64,000 nt of DNA from Pseudarthrobacter siccitolerans (GTDB taxonomy: Bacteria; Actinomycetota; Actinomycetes; Actinomycetales; Micrococcaceae): the NCBI RefSeq assembly GCF_001046895.1, contig NZ_CAQI01000044.1, forward strand, positions 124,001-188,000. Direction: 5' to 3'. This document shows positions 45,316 through 57,169 of the stretch, piece after piece. Both the position numbers and the translations under genes were made by a program. The stretch's first letter is position 1. Every line of letters begins with the position of its first letter. The notes under the pieces were generated by a model, which saw nothing but the letters and a program-made list of their open reading frames with translations, was not told the origin of the DNA and did no database searches.

Positions 45316-46296
45316 TTACTCGTCCAGCATTTCCGGCGTCACATTGGCGTCCGTTCCCGGGATGCCCAGGTCAAGGGCACGCTTGTCCGCCATGGCCAGC
45401 AGCCGGCGGATCCTTCCGGCGATGGCGTCCTTGGTCATCACGGGATCGGCCAGCCGGCCCAGTTCGTCCAGGCTTGCCTGCTTGTGCGCCACCCGGAGTT
45501 CGCCGGCGTACTTCAGGTGCTCCGGCACGTCGTCGCCGAGGATCTCCAGCGCCCGGTCAACCCGGGCGCCTGCAGCGACGGCGGCCTGCGCTGAGCGGCG
45601 CAGGTTGGCGTCGTCGAAGTTGGCCAGGCGATTGGCCGTGGCGCGGACTTCCTTGCGCATCCGGCGTTCCTCCCACACCATCAAGGCATCGTGGGCGCCC
45701 ATCCGGGTGAGGAGGGCAGCGATGGTATCGCCGTCGCGGATGACCACACGGTCCACACCCCGGACCTCGCGGGCCTTCGCCTGGATGTCCAGGCGCCGGG
45801 CGGCGCCCACCAGGGCCAGCGCCGACTCCGGGCCCGGGCAGGTAACCTCCAGCGAGGAGGAGCGGCCGGGTTCGGTCAGTGAGCCGTGGGCCAGGAAGGC
45901 ACCCCGCCACACTGCTTCGGCGTCGGCTGCGGAGCCGTTGACGACGGCGGACGGCAGCCCCCGCACGGGGCGGCCCCGGCCGTCCAGGAGCCCTGTCTGC
46001 CGTGCCAGCGCCTCGCCGTCGCGCACCACACGGACCACATAGCGGCTGGCGCGGCGCAGTCCCCCGGCGGAGACCACAATGATTTCGCTCTGGTGCCCGT
46101 AGACTTCGGCGATGGCCGCGCGGAGGCGGCGGGCCGTTGAGGCCAGGTCCACTTCGGCTTCGATGACGATCCGGCCGGAGATGATGTGGAGCCCGCCGGC
46201 GAAGCGCAGCATGGCTGAGACTTCCGCTTTCCGGACTGATGACTTCTTGATGTCCAGACGGGAAAGTTCTTCCTTGACTGATGCTGTCAGTGCCAT
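45316..46296 (-). CDS. whiA: sporulation/cell-division regulator WhiA
   Basis: 326 aa. An N-terminal LAGLIDADG-like domain without endonuclease residues (about 1-210) is followed by a helix-turn-helix region (about 225-320) including [28 protein letters not shown]. In Streptomyces it activates division genes with WhiB; in non-sporulating actinobacteria it is retained with roles in division. It is the last gene of rapZ-yvcK-whiA, nine bases after yvcK. Confidence 0.95.
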   Translation of the reverse strand: MALTASVKEELSRLDIKKSSVRKAEVSAMLRFAGGLHIISGRIVIEAEVDLASTARRLRAAIAEVYGHQSEIIVVSAGGLRRASRYVVRVVRDGEALARQTGLLDGRGRPVRGLPSAVVNGSAADAEAVWRGAFLAHGSLTEPGRSSSLEVTCPGPESALALVGAARRLDIQAKAREVRGVDRVVIRDGDTIAALLTRMGAHDALMVWEERRMRKEVRATANRLANFDDANLRRSAQAAVAAGARVDRALEILGDDVPEHLKYAGELRVAHKQASLDELGRLADPVMTKDAIAGRIRRLLAMADKRALDLGIPGTDANVTPEMLDE

Positions 46297-46305
46297 GGCA
46301 CCTTC

Positions 46306-47322
46306 CTAACTGTTCCCGAAAATGTCGTGGTACGCCGTGGCCAGACGCAGGGGGTCATGGACGGGTCGGCGGCCCGACGCCCCTACTTTACCCAAGACAA
46401 CCTCGGCTCCGATCATCGCGGCGGCCTTCTGGAACTCCGGCAGGTCGGGAACGGACGCGGGGTCGGCGAGGACCACGTCAACGCTGAACTCCGGGGCGTA
46501 CCGCCGCAGGACGTGGAGGTGGTCCGCGGCCGTCATGCCGCTGGTTTCCTTGGTGTCTGTGGCCAGGTTCATGGTCAGGAGGCGCTTGGCCGGGGTGTGG
46601 CACAGCGCCTGCCGCATCTCGGGGAGCAGCAGGTGCGGCAGCACGGAGGTGTACCAGGAGCCCGGTCCCAGGATCACCCAGTCCGCCAGTTCGATGGCGG
46701 AGAGGGCTTCCACGCAGGCGGGTGCGGCTTCGGGCAGGAGGCGCACCGCCTCCAGCGAACCGGCCACGGCACACCGCGCCTGGCCATGGAGGGTCTCCAA
46801 ATGGGAGGTTCCGTCCGCGGCGGTGACCCGCACGTCGCCTTCGATGGTCAGGGGCTCGGTGGACATGGGCAGGACCTGGCCGCGGGCCCCGAGCAGCGCG
46901 CCCGCCCACCGGAGCCCGGCGACGGCGTCGCCAAGCAGCTCCCAGAGAGTAACGATCAGCAGGTTCCCCGTGGCGTGGTCGTCCAGCGAGCCGCCCGGGC
47001 CCTTTCCAGGGCGGAAGCGGTGCTGCATAACATCCCGCCACGTTCGGCCCCAGTCCGTGTCGTCGCACAGGGCGGACAGGGCCATCCGGAGGTCTCCCGG
47101 CGGGAGGACGCCGTACTCGTCACGCAGACGCCCGGAAGATCCGCCGTCGTCCGCCACTGTGACGATGGCCGTCAGCTCACTGGTGAGCAGGCGCAGCGCC
47201 GAGAGGGAGGCCGACAGGCCGTGGCCGCCGCCAAGCGCTACAACGTTCCGCCCTTTGACCTGCGGGTTCGCGGCCGTCGCGGCCGGTGGAACCAGCGGCA
47301 GGGCACCGGTGAAGAGCGACAT
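46306..47322 (-). CDS. yvcK: YvcK/CofD-like gluconeogenesis and cell-wall factor
   Basis: 338 aa. The Rossmann-like start VVALGGGHGLSASLSALR (about 28-45) and TVADDGGSSGRLRDEYGVLPPGDLRMAL are the YvcK blocks that bind UDP-sugars. YvcK in Bacillus and mycobacteria (CuvA) is needed for growth on gluconeogenic carbon sources and links metabolism to peptidoglycan synthesis. Its start overlaps the rapZ stop by one base, and whiA follows. Confidence 0.94.
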   Translation of the reverse strand: MSLFTGALPLVPPAATAANPQVKGRNVVALGGGHGLSASLSALRLLTSELTAIVTVADDGGSSGRLRDEYGVLPPGDLRMALSALCDDTDWGRTWRDVMQHRFRPGKGPGGSLDDHATGNLLIVTLWELLGDAVAGLRWAGALLGARGQVLPMSTEPLTIEGDVRVTAADGTSHLETLHGQARCAVAGSLEAVRLLPEAAPACVEALSAIELADWVILGPGSWYTSVLPHLLLPEMRQALCHTPAKRLLTMNLATDTKETSGMTAADHLHVLRRYAPEFSVDVVLADPASVPDLPEFQKAAAMIGAEVVLGKVGASGRRPVHDPLRLATAYHDIFGNS

Positions 47323-48245
47323 TACTCCCGGCCCAGGTCCCGGTGCGTGGTGGTCACGGTGACGCGGGGAAACTGGGCCAGTTTCTTGGAAAGCTCGACG
47401 GCGACCGCCACCGAGCGGTGTTTGCCGCCCGTACAGCCCACGGCAATGGTGGCGTAGTGCTTGTTCTCGCGGCGGTAGCCGTCCAGGACGGGCTCCAGCG
47501 CCATGACATAGCGGTCCACGAAGTTCTTGACGCCTTCGGCTTCGAGGACGTAGTCGCTGACGTCCTTGTCCAGCCCGGTGTGCGGGCGCAGCTGGGGCAC
47601 CCAGTGCGGGTTGGGGATGAAGCGCACGTCCGCCACGTAGTTGGCGTCGACCGGCAGCCCGTACTTGAAGCCGAAGCTCATGATGTTCAACCGCAGGGCC
47701 ACCGGGCCGGTCTCACTGAAAAGCTCGGTAATGGCGGTGGCCAGGCCGTGGACGTTGTAGCCCGAGGTGTCCAGCACGACGTCGGAGCTGTCGCGCAGTT
47801 CCTGCAGCAGCTCCCGTTCGGCGGCGATGCCGTCGAGGATGCGGCCGCCGCCCTGCAGGGGGTGCGGCCGGCGTCCCTGTTCAAACCTGCGGACCAGCAC
47901 ATTGTCGCTGGCATCGAGGAAAAGGACGCGGAAGGTCACACCGCTGGCAGCCAGCGCGCCCAATGCTGCGCGGATGTCCGCGAAGAGTCCCTTGCTGCGC
48001 ACATCGATGACCACGGCCAGCCTGGGGATGGACTGCGGCGCGTGTGAGACGAGCTCGGCGAGCGTGCCCAGCATCTGCGGCGGCAGGTTTTCCACGACGT
48101 ACCAGCCATGGTCCTCGAGCGCGTCAGCAGCTGTACTCCGCCCGGCTCCGGACATCCCGGTGACCACCAGCAGTTCCGCTTCGAGCGGCTTGACGGGCTG
48201 CATCCCGTCCTCGCCTGCTCCGGATTCCGCCGTTGTGTCTGCCAT
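47322..48245 (-). CDS. rapZ: RapZ/YvcJ family nucleotide-binding protein
   Basis: 307 aa. It has a P-loop GMSGAGRST (about 31-39), [12 protein letters not shown], and the closing [19 protein letters not shown], standard for RapZ. In E. coli RapZ steers decay of the GlmZ small RNA; actinobacteria lack GlmZ, so the role here is probably UDP-GlcNAc or division related and unproven. First gene of the rapZ-yvcK-whiA operon. Confidence 0.94.
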   Translation of the reverse strand: MADTTAESGAGEDGMQPVKPLEAELLVVTGMSGAGRSTAADALEDHGWYVVENLPPQMLGTLAELVSHAPQSIPRLAVVIDVRSKGLFADIRAALGALAASGVTFRVLFLDASDNVLVRRFEQGRRPHPLQGGGRILDGIAAERELLQELRDSSDVVLDTSGYNVHGLATAITELFSETGPVALRLNIMSFGFKYGLPVDANYVADVRFIPNPHWVPQLRPHTGLDKDVSDYVLEAEGVKNFVDRYVMALEPVLDGYRRENKHYATIAVGCTGGKHRSVAVAVELSKKLAQFPRVTVTTTHRDLGRE

Positions 48246-48414
48246 TAAGTCCGCCCCGTTTCTTCAGTTGCCTGGTGGGGCGGCCTGCGTTGGCCCGCAC
48301 CCCTCCCCAACCCTAGCTAAGAATCGCTGAAGTCCGCTAAGTTTCAGTGGACGTGGCTGGATTTTGGTCAATCTACTGAACTTTTTGCGCACTCCGGCGT
48401 GGCCCGGAACACCG

Positions 48415-50490
48415 TCAGGTTTCGATGACCTCGCCGGTGGTCATGTTGATCGCGGGCACCGGGGCCGCTTCGGGTCCGCTGCCGGAGAAGTGGTTCACGA
48501 TGGCGCTGGCCAGGGCCGGGCCGATGCCCTTCGCTTCGGAAAGTTCCGCAGCCGACGCTGCCTTGACGCCTTTGACGGATCCGAAGTGCGCCAGGAGGGC
48601 TTTCCGTTTGGAAGCTCCCAGCCCCGGTACGCCGTCCAGGGCGGAGACGGTCATGGCCTTTCCACGCTTCTGCCGGTGGAACGAGATGGCGAACCGGTGG
48701 GCCTCGTCGCGGATCCGTTGCAGCAGGTACAGGCCCTGGGACGTGCGGGGCAGGATCACGGGGAAGTCGCTGTCCGGCAGCCAGACTTCCTCCAGCCGTT
48801 TGGCCAGGCCCACCACGTAGACGTCGTCGATCCCAAGGTCCGCGAGGGCGCGGGCCGCTGCATTCACCTGGGGCTTGCCGCCGTCCACCACCACCAGGTT
48901 TGGCGGATAGGCGAACTTGGCCCGCGGCGCCGGCGTGGTGGTGTCCAGCAGGGCGCCGTCCTGCCGGACCGCTGCGTCAGCTGCTTTCGCCTGGCCGGGT
49001 CCTGCCTGGACGGGTTCTGCCTGATCCGGTCCAGCTCCTGCAACGCCAGGGTCTCCTGCGTTGAGGACGGATTCGTCCACCTGCGCCGACTTGTCCTTCA
49101 GGTAGTGCCGGAACCGCCGGGTGAGGACGTCGTGCATGGCCGCAGTGTCATCGGACGCCGCGTCGCCGGTGATGGAAAACTTCCGGTAATCGGACTTCTT
49201 GGGCAGCCCGTCCTCCACCACCACCATGGAGGCCACGACGTTCGTGCCCTGCACGTGCGAAACGTCAAAGCATTCGATGCGCAGCAGCGGCACGGGCAGG
49301 TCCAGGGCCTCCTGGAGTTCCTGCAGCGCCTGGGACCTGACGGTGAGGTCGCCGGCGCGGCGGGTCTTGTGGAGTTTGAGGGCATGTTCGGCGTTTTCGC
49401 GGACCGTGGACATCAGCGCGGCTTTGTCGCCGCGCTGCGGCACCCGGATGTCCACCTTGGCGCCGCGCATTCCGCTGAGCCAGACCGTCAGTTCCGCCTC
49501 GTTACTGGGCGCGACAGGCACCAGCACCTCGCGGGGCAGCCTGCCGTGGCTCTGGTCCTCATCCCCGTACACCTGCTGCAGGAGGTGTTCCACCAGGTCA
49601 GGAGTGGTGGAATCCTCCACCTTCTCCACCACCCAGCCGCGCTGGCCGCGGATCCGGCCGCCGCGGACATGGAAAACCTGGACGGCGGCTTCCAGCTCGT
49701 CCTCGTGGAGGGCGAAGACGTCAGCGTCGGTGTCTTCCGCGAGTACCACCGCGTTGCGTTCAAAGACCTTGCGAAGCGCGGTGATGTCATCGCGCAGGCG
49801 CGCCGCCCGCTCGTAGTTCAGCTCGGACACGGCTTCGGCCATCTGCTTTTCCAGCTTACTGATGAAACGTTTGGCTTCGCCGCCCATAAATGCGCAGAAA
49901 TCCTCGGCGAGGGCCCGGTGGTCGTCCGGCGAGATCCGGCCGACGCAGGGTGCGGCGCACTTATCAATGTAGCCCAGCAGGCAGGGCCGGCCGCTGGCCT
50001 CGGCGCGCTTGAACACGCCGGCACTGCAGCTGCGGACCGGAAAGACGCGGAGCAGGGTGTCCATGGTTTCCCGGATGGCACCGGCGGTGTAGGGGCCGAA
50101 GTAGCGGGTGCCCTTTTTCTTGTCTCCGCGCATCACCTGCACCCGCGGATACTTTTCGCCCATGGTTACAGCGAGGTAGGGGTAGGTTTTGTCATCCCGG
50201 AAGACAACGTTGAACCGGGGCTTGAATTCCTTGATCCACGTGTATTCCAGCTGCAGCGACTCCAGCTCGCTGCCTACCACGGTCCATTCCACACTGCTGG
50301 CCGCATGGACCATGGCATAGGTCTTGGGCAGCAAACCGGCGGGGTTGGCGAAGTACGAGTTCAACCGGGAGCGGAGGCTTTTCGCCTTGCCCACGTAGAT
50401 AACGCGTCCGTTCGGGTCGCGGAACCGGTACACCCCCGGGTTGGTGGGAATTTCGCCCGTTTGGGGCCGGTAACTTGCTGGATTTGCCAC
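48415..50490 (-). CDS. uvrC: excinuclease ABC subunit UvrC
   Basis: 691 aa, longer than the usual 600-650. GIY-YIG nuclease at about 15-95 ([20 protein letters not shown]). C155, C170, C178 and C182 (C-x14-C-x7-C-x3-C) match the Fe-S cysteines reported for UvrC. The UVR motif is near 205-240. The RNase H-like 5' nuclease has D409, D536 and H598, and helix-hairpin-helix repeats lie at about 615-670. The extra length is a Gly/Ala/Pro/Gln insert at about 470-524 in the middle of the nuclease domain. It makes the dual incision with UvrB at lesions found by UvrA. 169 bases separate it from rapZ. Confidence 0.95.
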   Translation of the reverse strand: MANPASYRPQTGEIPTNPGVYRFRDPNGRVIYVGKAKSLRSRLNSYFANPAGLLPKTYAMVHAASSVEWTVVGSELESLQLEYTWIKEFKPRFNVVFRDDKTYPYLAVTMGEKYPRVQVMRGDKKKGTRYFGPYTAGAIRETMDTLLRVFPVRSCSAGVFKRAEASGRPCLLGYIDKCAAPCVGRISPDDHRALAEDFCAFMGGEAKRFISKLEKQMAEAVSELNYERAARLRDDITALRKVFERNAVVLAEDTDADVFALHEDELEAAVQVFHVRGGRIRGQRGWVVEKVEDSTTPDLVEHLLQQVYGDEDQSHGRLPREVLVPVAPSNEAELTVWLSGMRGAKVDIRVPQRGDKAALMSTVRENAEHALKLHKTRRAGDLTVRSQALQELQEALDLPVPLLRIECFDVSHVQGTNVVASMVVVEDGLPKKSDYRKFSITGDAASDDTAAMHDVLTRRFRHYLKDKSAQVDESVLNAGDPGVAGAGPDQAEPVQAGPGQAKAADAAVRQDGALLDTTTPAPRAKFAYPPNLVVVDGGKPQVNAAARALADLGIDDVYVVGLAKRLEEVWLPDSDFPVILPRTSQGLYLLQRIRDEAHRFAISFHRQKRGKAMTVSALDGVPGLGASKRKALLAHFGSVKGVKAASAAELSEAKGIGPALASAIVNHFSGSGPEAAPVPAINMTTGEVIET

Positions 50491-50537
50491 CTATCCATTC
50501 TACTGAGGCACGCGGGGTGCCTTGGCAGGCAGGGCAG

Positions 50538-51206
50538 CTAGTCGATGACCTTGCTCTGGTTGTAGCTGGCGGAGCGTTCCTGCCCGCTGAGCTCGGCGAC
50601 GGCGTCCATGATGCGGTCCGTGACCTGCCTGCGGGCCGGGAGCGAGTGGTCCGGCCCGGTCTTGTCGAAGTACAGCGGCTCCCCCACCTTCATGGTGAAG
50701 TGTTGCGGCCGGACTCCCTTTTCGCCGGCGCGCTGCAGGTTTTCGGTCCCGATGAGACCCACGGGGATCACGGGGGCGCCGGTGGTCAAGGCCAGCCAGC
50801 CCACTCCGGTGCGGCCGCGGTAGAGGATGCCGTCGCGTGAACGGGTCCCTTCCGGGTAGATGCCGATTCCGCGGCCGGACTCGAGGATGTCCATGAGGGT
50901 CTTGAGAGCCTGGACACTGGCGGCCTGTTCGCCGCGTTCCACCGGGATGGAACCCACCGATTCGAAGAAGGCCTTCATGACCTTGCCCTTGACGCCGCCC
51001 GTGGTGAAGTACTCCGCCTTGGCGAAAAAGGCGACCGGGCGGGGCATCAGCGCCTGGACAATGACGCTGTCAAAGAAAGAGAGGTGGTTGGGTGCCACGA
51101 TGAAGGGCCCGTCGGCGGGGACGTTTTCGATGCCGACGACGGTGGGCCGGCAGGTGCCGGCAATCAGGCTGCGCGTGGTCCAGCGGACAGCTTCAAACAT
51201 TTCCAT
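50538..51206 (-). CDS. 1-acyl-sn-glycerol-3-phosphate acyltransferase (PlsC family)
   Basis: 222 aa. The acyltransferase motif NHLSFFDS gives the catalytic H-x4-D, and IYPEGTRSRDG is the phosphate-binding block. It makes phosphatidic acid or acylates a related glycerolipid at the membrane. Its start overlaps the end of the HAD phosphatase by 14 bases, so the pair is coupled. ATG at 51206 or the internal ATG at 51200 are both possible. Confidence 0.9.
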   Translation of the reverse strand: MEMFEAVRWTTRSLIAGTCRPTVVGIENVPADGPFIVAPNHLSFFDSVIVQALMPRPVAFFAKAEYFTTGGVKGKVMKAFFESVGSIPVERGEQAASVQALKTLMDILESGRGIGIYPEGTRSRDGILYRGRTGVGWLALTTGAPVIPVGLIGTENLQRAGEKGVRPQHFTMKVGEPLYFDKTGPDHSLPARRQVTDRIMDAVAELSGQERSASYNQSKVID

Positions 51207-51909
51207 CGTTGGTCACCTCGCTCATTGCGGCCGAGTGGATGGATTCAAGGCGGTCTATAGTGCCCACCAGTTCGTCCGCGGTTGCCACCACGGCCACAGC
51301 TCCGGCAGTCTCCAGTTCGCCGTCGGGTGCGAAACCCCAGGCAACCCCGATGCAGTCCAGGCCGTTGGCGATGGCACCGGCGACGTCCTGCGCGCGGTCC
51401 CCCACCATCAGCGCGTGATGCGTGCCCAGGTCCTTCAGGGCGGCAGCGATGATTTCCGTCTTTCCGACCGGGACCCCGTCCACGGCAGACTCGTCATCTG
51501 CCGAGCCGTGGATTCCCTGGAACAGCCCGTCGATCCCGTGATGTGCCAGGACGGTGTGGGCGAGCCCCTGGGGTTTCTGGGTGGCCACGGCAATCGGCCG
51601 GCCTGCAGCCACATAGGATTCCAGCACTTCGCGAACGCCCGGATAGAGGCGGCTCTGGCCGATTCCGGTAGCCACGTAGTACTCACGGTAGCGGCGGATA
51701 ACCTCATCCAGCAGCCCGGCCGGAACCCCGGCCACGTTCAGCAGCGAGTCGCTCAGCTTCGGGCCGATCATCGCTTCGAGCAGTTCCTGGCCGGGAACTG
51801 GAAGCCCCAGCCCCTGAAGGGCCGCAGCAATTCCATCTGTTATCCCACCGGCCGGATCGACAAGAGTGCCGTCCAGGTCAAAGATCACGGGCACTGTTGT
51901 TTGAGTCAC
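51193..51909 (-). CDS. HAD-superfamily phosphatase, phosphoglycolate phosphatase-like
   Basis: 238 aa. DLDGT (about 11-15) carries the nucleophilic aspartate, AVATQKPQGLAH the second-motif region with its lysine, and MVGDRAQDVAGA the final aspartates. The cap is of the helical subclass used by Gph and PpaX. Phosphoglycolate is a likely but unproven substrate. GTG start. It is coupled to the acyltransferase, and follows uvrA with a terminator between them. Confidence 0.88.
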   Translation of the reverse strand: MTQTTVPVIFDLDGTLVDPAGGITDGIAAALQGLGLPVPGQELLEAMIGPKLSDSLLNVAGVPAGLLDEVIRRYREYYVATGIGQSRLYPGVREVLESYVAAGRPIAVATQKPQGLAHTVLAHHGIDGLFQGIHGSADDESAVDGVPVGKTEIIAAALKDLGTHHALMVGDRAQDVAGAIANGLDCIGVAWGFAPDGELETAGAVAVVATADELVGTIDRLESIHSAAMSEVTNDGNV

Positions 51910-51953
51910 CGGGTTAGTTTCTCATGACAGCACTCGTGCCTGAAACTCGCATT

Positions 51954-51980
51954 CCCGCCACGGAATATTTCCGCGGCGGG
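51954..51980. terminator. hairpin terminator of uvrA
   Basis: CCCGCCACGGA (51954-51964) pairs with TCCGCGGCGGG (51970-51980) with one mismatch around ATATT. It starts eight bases past the uvrA stop on the minus strand. Confidence 0.7.
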
Positions 51981-51988
51981 TAGGCGAT

Positions 51989-54913
<2,925 letters not shown>

Positions 54914-54919
54914 CCACTA

Positions 54920-54942
54920 ATGCTAATCGAAAACTTCTTCGA
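54920..54942 (-). promoter_or_regulatory. uvrA promoter: LexA (SOS) box-like site and leaderless -10
   Basis: On the minus strand TCGAAGAAGTTTTCGA (54927-54942) matches the actinobacterial SOS box TCGAAC-N4-GTTCGA at 10 of the 12 specified positions. The overlapping -10 candidate TAGCAT (54920-54925) ends six bases before the uvrA GTG. LexA bound here would block the promoter. Confidence 0.6.
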
Positions 54943-54959
54943 ACACCCACGCGGGGCGC

Positions 54960-55340
54960 TCAGCCGCCGTCGTAGGCCGCAGCCAGCAGCTGTACGGCCT
55001 CTGCGAACGAGGCGCCCTGGGCCTTGGCGGCGGCCGCATAGTCTGCTGCCGCGGCGGACAGGCCGCCCAGGCGCTCGTCGCGGGCGCAGACAACGGTGCC
55101 GTTCCTTCCCCGGGTGGCCACGACGCCCGCAGCTTCCAGTTCCTTGTAGGCCCTGGCGACGGTGTGGGGAGCGACGTCCAGCCGTTCCGCCAGTGCCCTG
55201 ACGGCGGGGAGCCGGGTTCCCGGCGGCAGCTTTCCGCCGTCGGCCAGGTGGATTACCTGCAGCCTCAGCTGCTCGAACAGCGGTACGGAACTGGCTGCAT
55301 TGGGCTTCCACGTCCCCGGGAACTCGGCCGGCGCGTTCAA
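54960..55340 (-). CDS. GntR-family regulator, YtrA type
   Basis: 126 aa. A winged helix-turn-helix at about 20-88 includes PLFEQLRLQVIHLADGGKLPPGTRLPAVRALAERLDVAPHTVARAYKELEAAGVV, the GntR pattern. The short C-terminal helical tail instead of an effector domain is the YtrA subfamily, whose genes lie beside the ABC transporters they control. Its ATG overlaps the exporter subunit's stop by four bases, so it is the last gene of the operon and likely its own repressor. Confidence 0.9.
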   Translation of the reverse strand: MNAPAEFPGTWKPNAASSVPLFEQLRLQVIHLADGGKLPPGTRLPAVRALAERLDVAPHTVARAYKELEAAGVVATRGRNGTVVCARDERLGGLSAAAADYAAAAKAQGASFAEAVQLLAAAYDGG

Positions 55341-57169
55341 ATGCCGGCCTCGAGCGCGCCGCTGCGTCCCGCCTGCAGCGTGAACTGTGCGTTGTAGAGG
55401 CGGGTGTAATAGCTGTTCGCAGCGAGGAGGTCCCGGTGGGTGCCCTGCTCGACGATGCGTCCGTGATCCATGACCAGAATTAGATCAGCGTCGCGGACTG
55501 TGGACAAACGGTGCGCAATGACGAAGCTGGTCCGGCCCTGGCGCAACCGGTGCATGGCCTGGCGGATCAGCAGTTCCGTCCTCGAGTCCACGGAACTTGT
55601 TGCCTCATCGAGGACCTGTACGGGACGGGCCGCCAGCTGTGCCCGGGCGATGGTGATCAGCTGCCGCTGTCCCTGGCTGAGGCCGTCGCCGCCGTTCTCG
55701 AGGACGGTGTCGTACCCTTGCGGCAGCGACCTGACAAAGCGGTCCACATAGCTGGCCTCGGCAGCGGCAAGGATGTCCGCCTCGGTGGCGCCCGGCCTGC
55801 CGTAGGCGATGTTTTCCCGGATGGTGCCCGCAAACAGCCACGCGTCCTGGAGCACCACGCCGAAGCGGGCCCGCAGGCAATCGCGGGGAACCTCGGCAAT
55901 ATCCGTTCCGTCGATGGTGATCACGCCGGCATCCGGTGCACAGAAGCGCAGCAGGAGGTTGATCACCGTGCTCTTGCCGGCCCCGGTATGCCCCACCACA
56001 GCCACCGTCCGGCCCGGTTCCACTGTGAAGGACAGGTTGCGCACCGCGGGCGCTGCTCCCTGATACCCGAACGTCACATTGTCGAAGACGATGCGGCCTT
56101 CCGTGCCTTGGGCGTCTGGAGCAGGAGGCGCACCTGCAGCCGGGGACGGCGCGTCGGCGGGCTCCTCCTGCGTATCGAGCAGTGCGAAGACACGGGCCGC
56201 CGAGGCCGCGCAGGACTGCATCAGGTTGAGCATGCCGCCGATCTGGCCAACGGGCTGGGTGAAGAGCCTGCTGAACTGGATGAAAGCCTGGATCCCGCCG
56301 ATGGTCATGGCCCCGGCGATCACCTGGAGGGCGCCCACCACCGCCACGGCGATGTAGCTGAGGTTGGACATCAGGACCATCAGGGGCTGCACCACCCCCG
56401 CCGAGTACTGAGCCCTGGTGGCTGCCCTGGCCAGCCGCTCATTGCTCAGGGCCACAACGTCCGCTGCCTGTGCCTGCCGCCCGAAGGCTTTGATCACCTC
56501 GTGGCCGCTGATGAATTCCTCCATGTGGGCGTTCAGCTGTCCCGTTTCCCTCCATTGCTTCTCGAACTGGGCCTGGGATTTCCGGGCCACCTGCACGGTG
56601 ATGAGGGTGGACAGTGGAACCGTCGCAATCGCAATGGCCGCCAGCACGGGCGAGATCCACAGCATCATGGCCAGCGAGCCGCACAGCATCAGGACAGACA
56701 TGATGAGTTGGGTGAGGAGCTGGTTGAGGGCCTGGGTGATGTTGTCGATGTCGTTCGTCGCCCGGCTCAGGACGTCGCCCCTGGAGCGCCCTCCGAAGTA
56801 GGTGACCGGCAGCCGGTGCAGTTTGCCCTCCACCGCTTCCCGGAGTCCGTACATCAGGCCCTGCACCGAGCGGGCGGAGAGCGCACCCTGGATCCAGTTG
56901 AAAAGGGAGGCGCCCACGTACATGAGCGCTACTGCACCCAGGATCAGCGCGAGCACTTCCTGGTCGAGGTTCCCGCTGAGCACGCCGTCCACCACGACGT
57001 CGGTGGCGTCCCCCAGGTACTTCGGCGCAGCCACGTTGAGGCCTGCGAACGCGCAGGTGGAGGCAACGGCGCCCAGCATATGCAGCCGGAACGGACGGAG
57101 GAGCCCAAGGAGCCGCCGGGCGGTGGGCCAAAAGCGCGCCTCCGCTCCGGCATCGGCTCCGGCGGTCAC
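55337..57169 (-). CDS. ABC exporter half-transporter with the catalytic-type ATP site (TM288-like)
   Basis: 610 aa: a six-helix type IV exporter membrane domain (about 20-330) then an ATPase. Walker A is GHTGAGKST, the signature LSQGQRQLITIARA has Q in place of the first signature glycine, and Walker B is VQVLDEATSSVD with the catalytic glutamate. This matches the TM288 partner in heterodimeric exporters. It overlaps the partner gene by four bases and the GntR gene by four. Substrate unknown; drugs, lipids or peptides are possible. Confidence 0.92.
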   Translation of the reverse strand: MTAGADAGAEARFWPTARRLLGLLRPFRLHMLGAVASTCAFAGLNVAAPKYLGDATDVVVDGVLSGNLDQEVLALILGAVALMYVGASLFNWIQGALSARSVQGLMYGLREAVEGKLHRLPVTYFGGRSRGDVLSRATNDIDNITQALNQLLTQLIMSVLMLCGSLAMMLWISPVLAAIAIATVPLSTLITVQVARKSQAQFEKQWRETGQLNAHMEEFISGHEVIKAFGRQAQAADVVALSNERLARAATRAQYSAGVVQPLMVLMSNLSYIAVAVVGALQVIAGAMTIGGIQAFIQFSRLFTQPVGQIGGMLNLMQSCAASAARVFALLDTQEEPADAPSPAAGAPPAPDAQGTEGRIVFDNVTFGYQGAAPAVRNLSFTVEPGRTVAVVGHTGAGKSTVINLLLRFCAPDAGVITIDGTDIAEVPRDCLRARFGVVLQDAWLFAGTIRENIAYGRPGATEADILAAAEASYVDRFVRSLPQGYDTVLENGGDGLSQGQRQLITIARAQLAARPVQVLDEATSSVDSRTELLIRQAMHRLRQGRTSFVIAHRLSTVRDADLILVMDHGRIVEQGTHRDLLAANSYYTRLYNAQFTLQAGRSGALEAGI

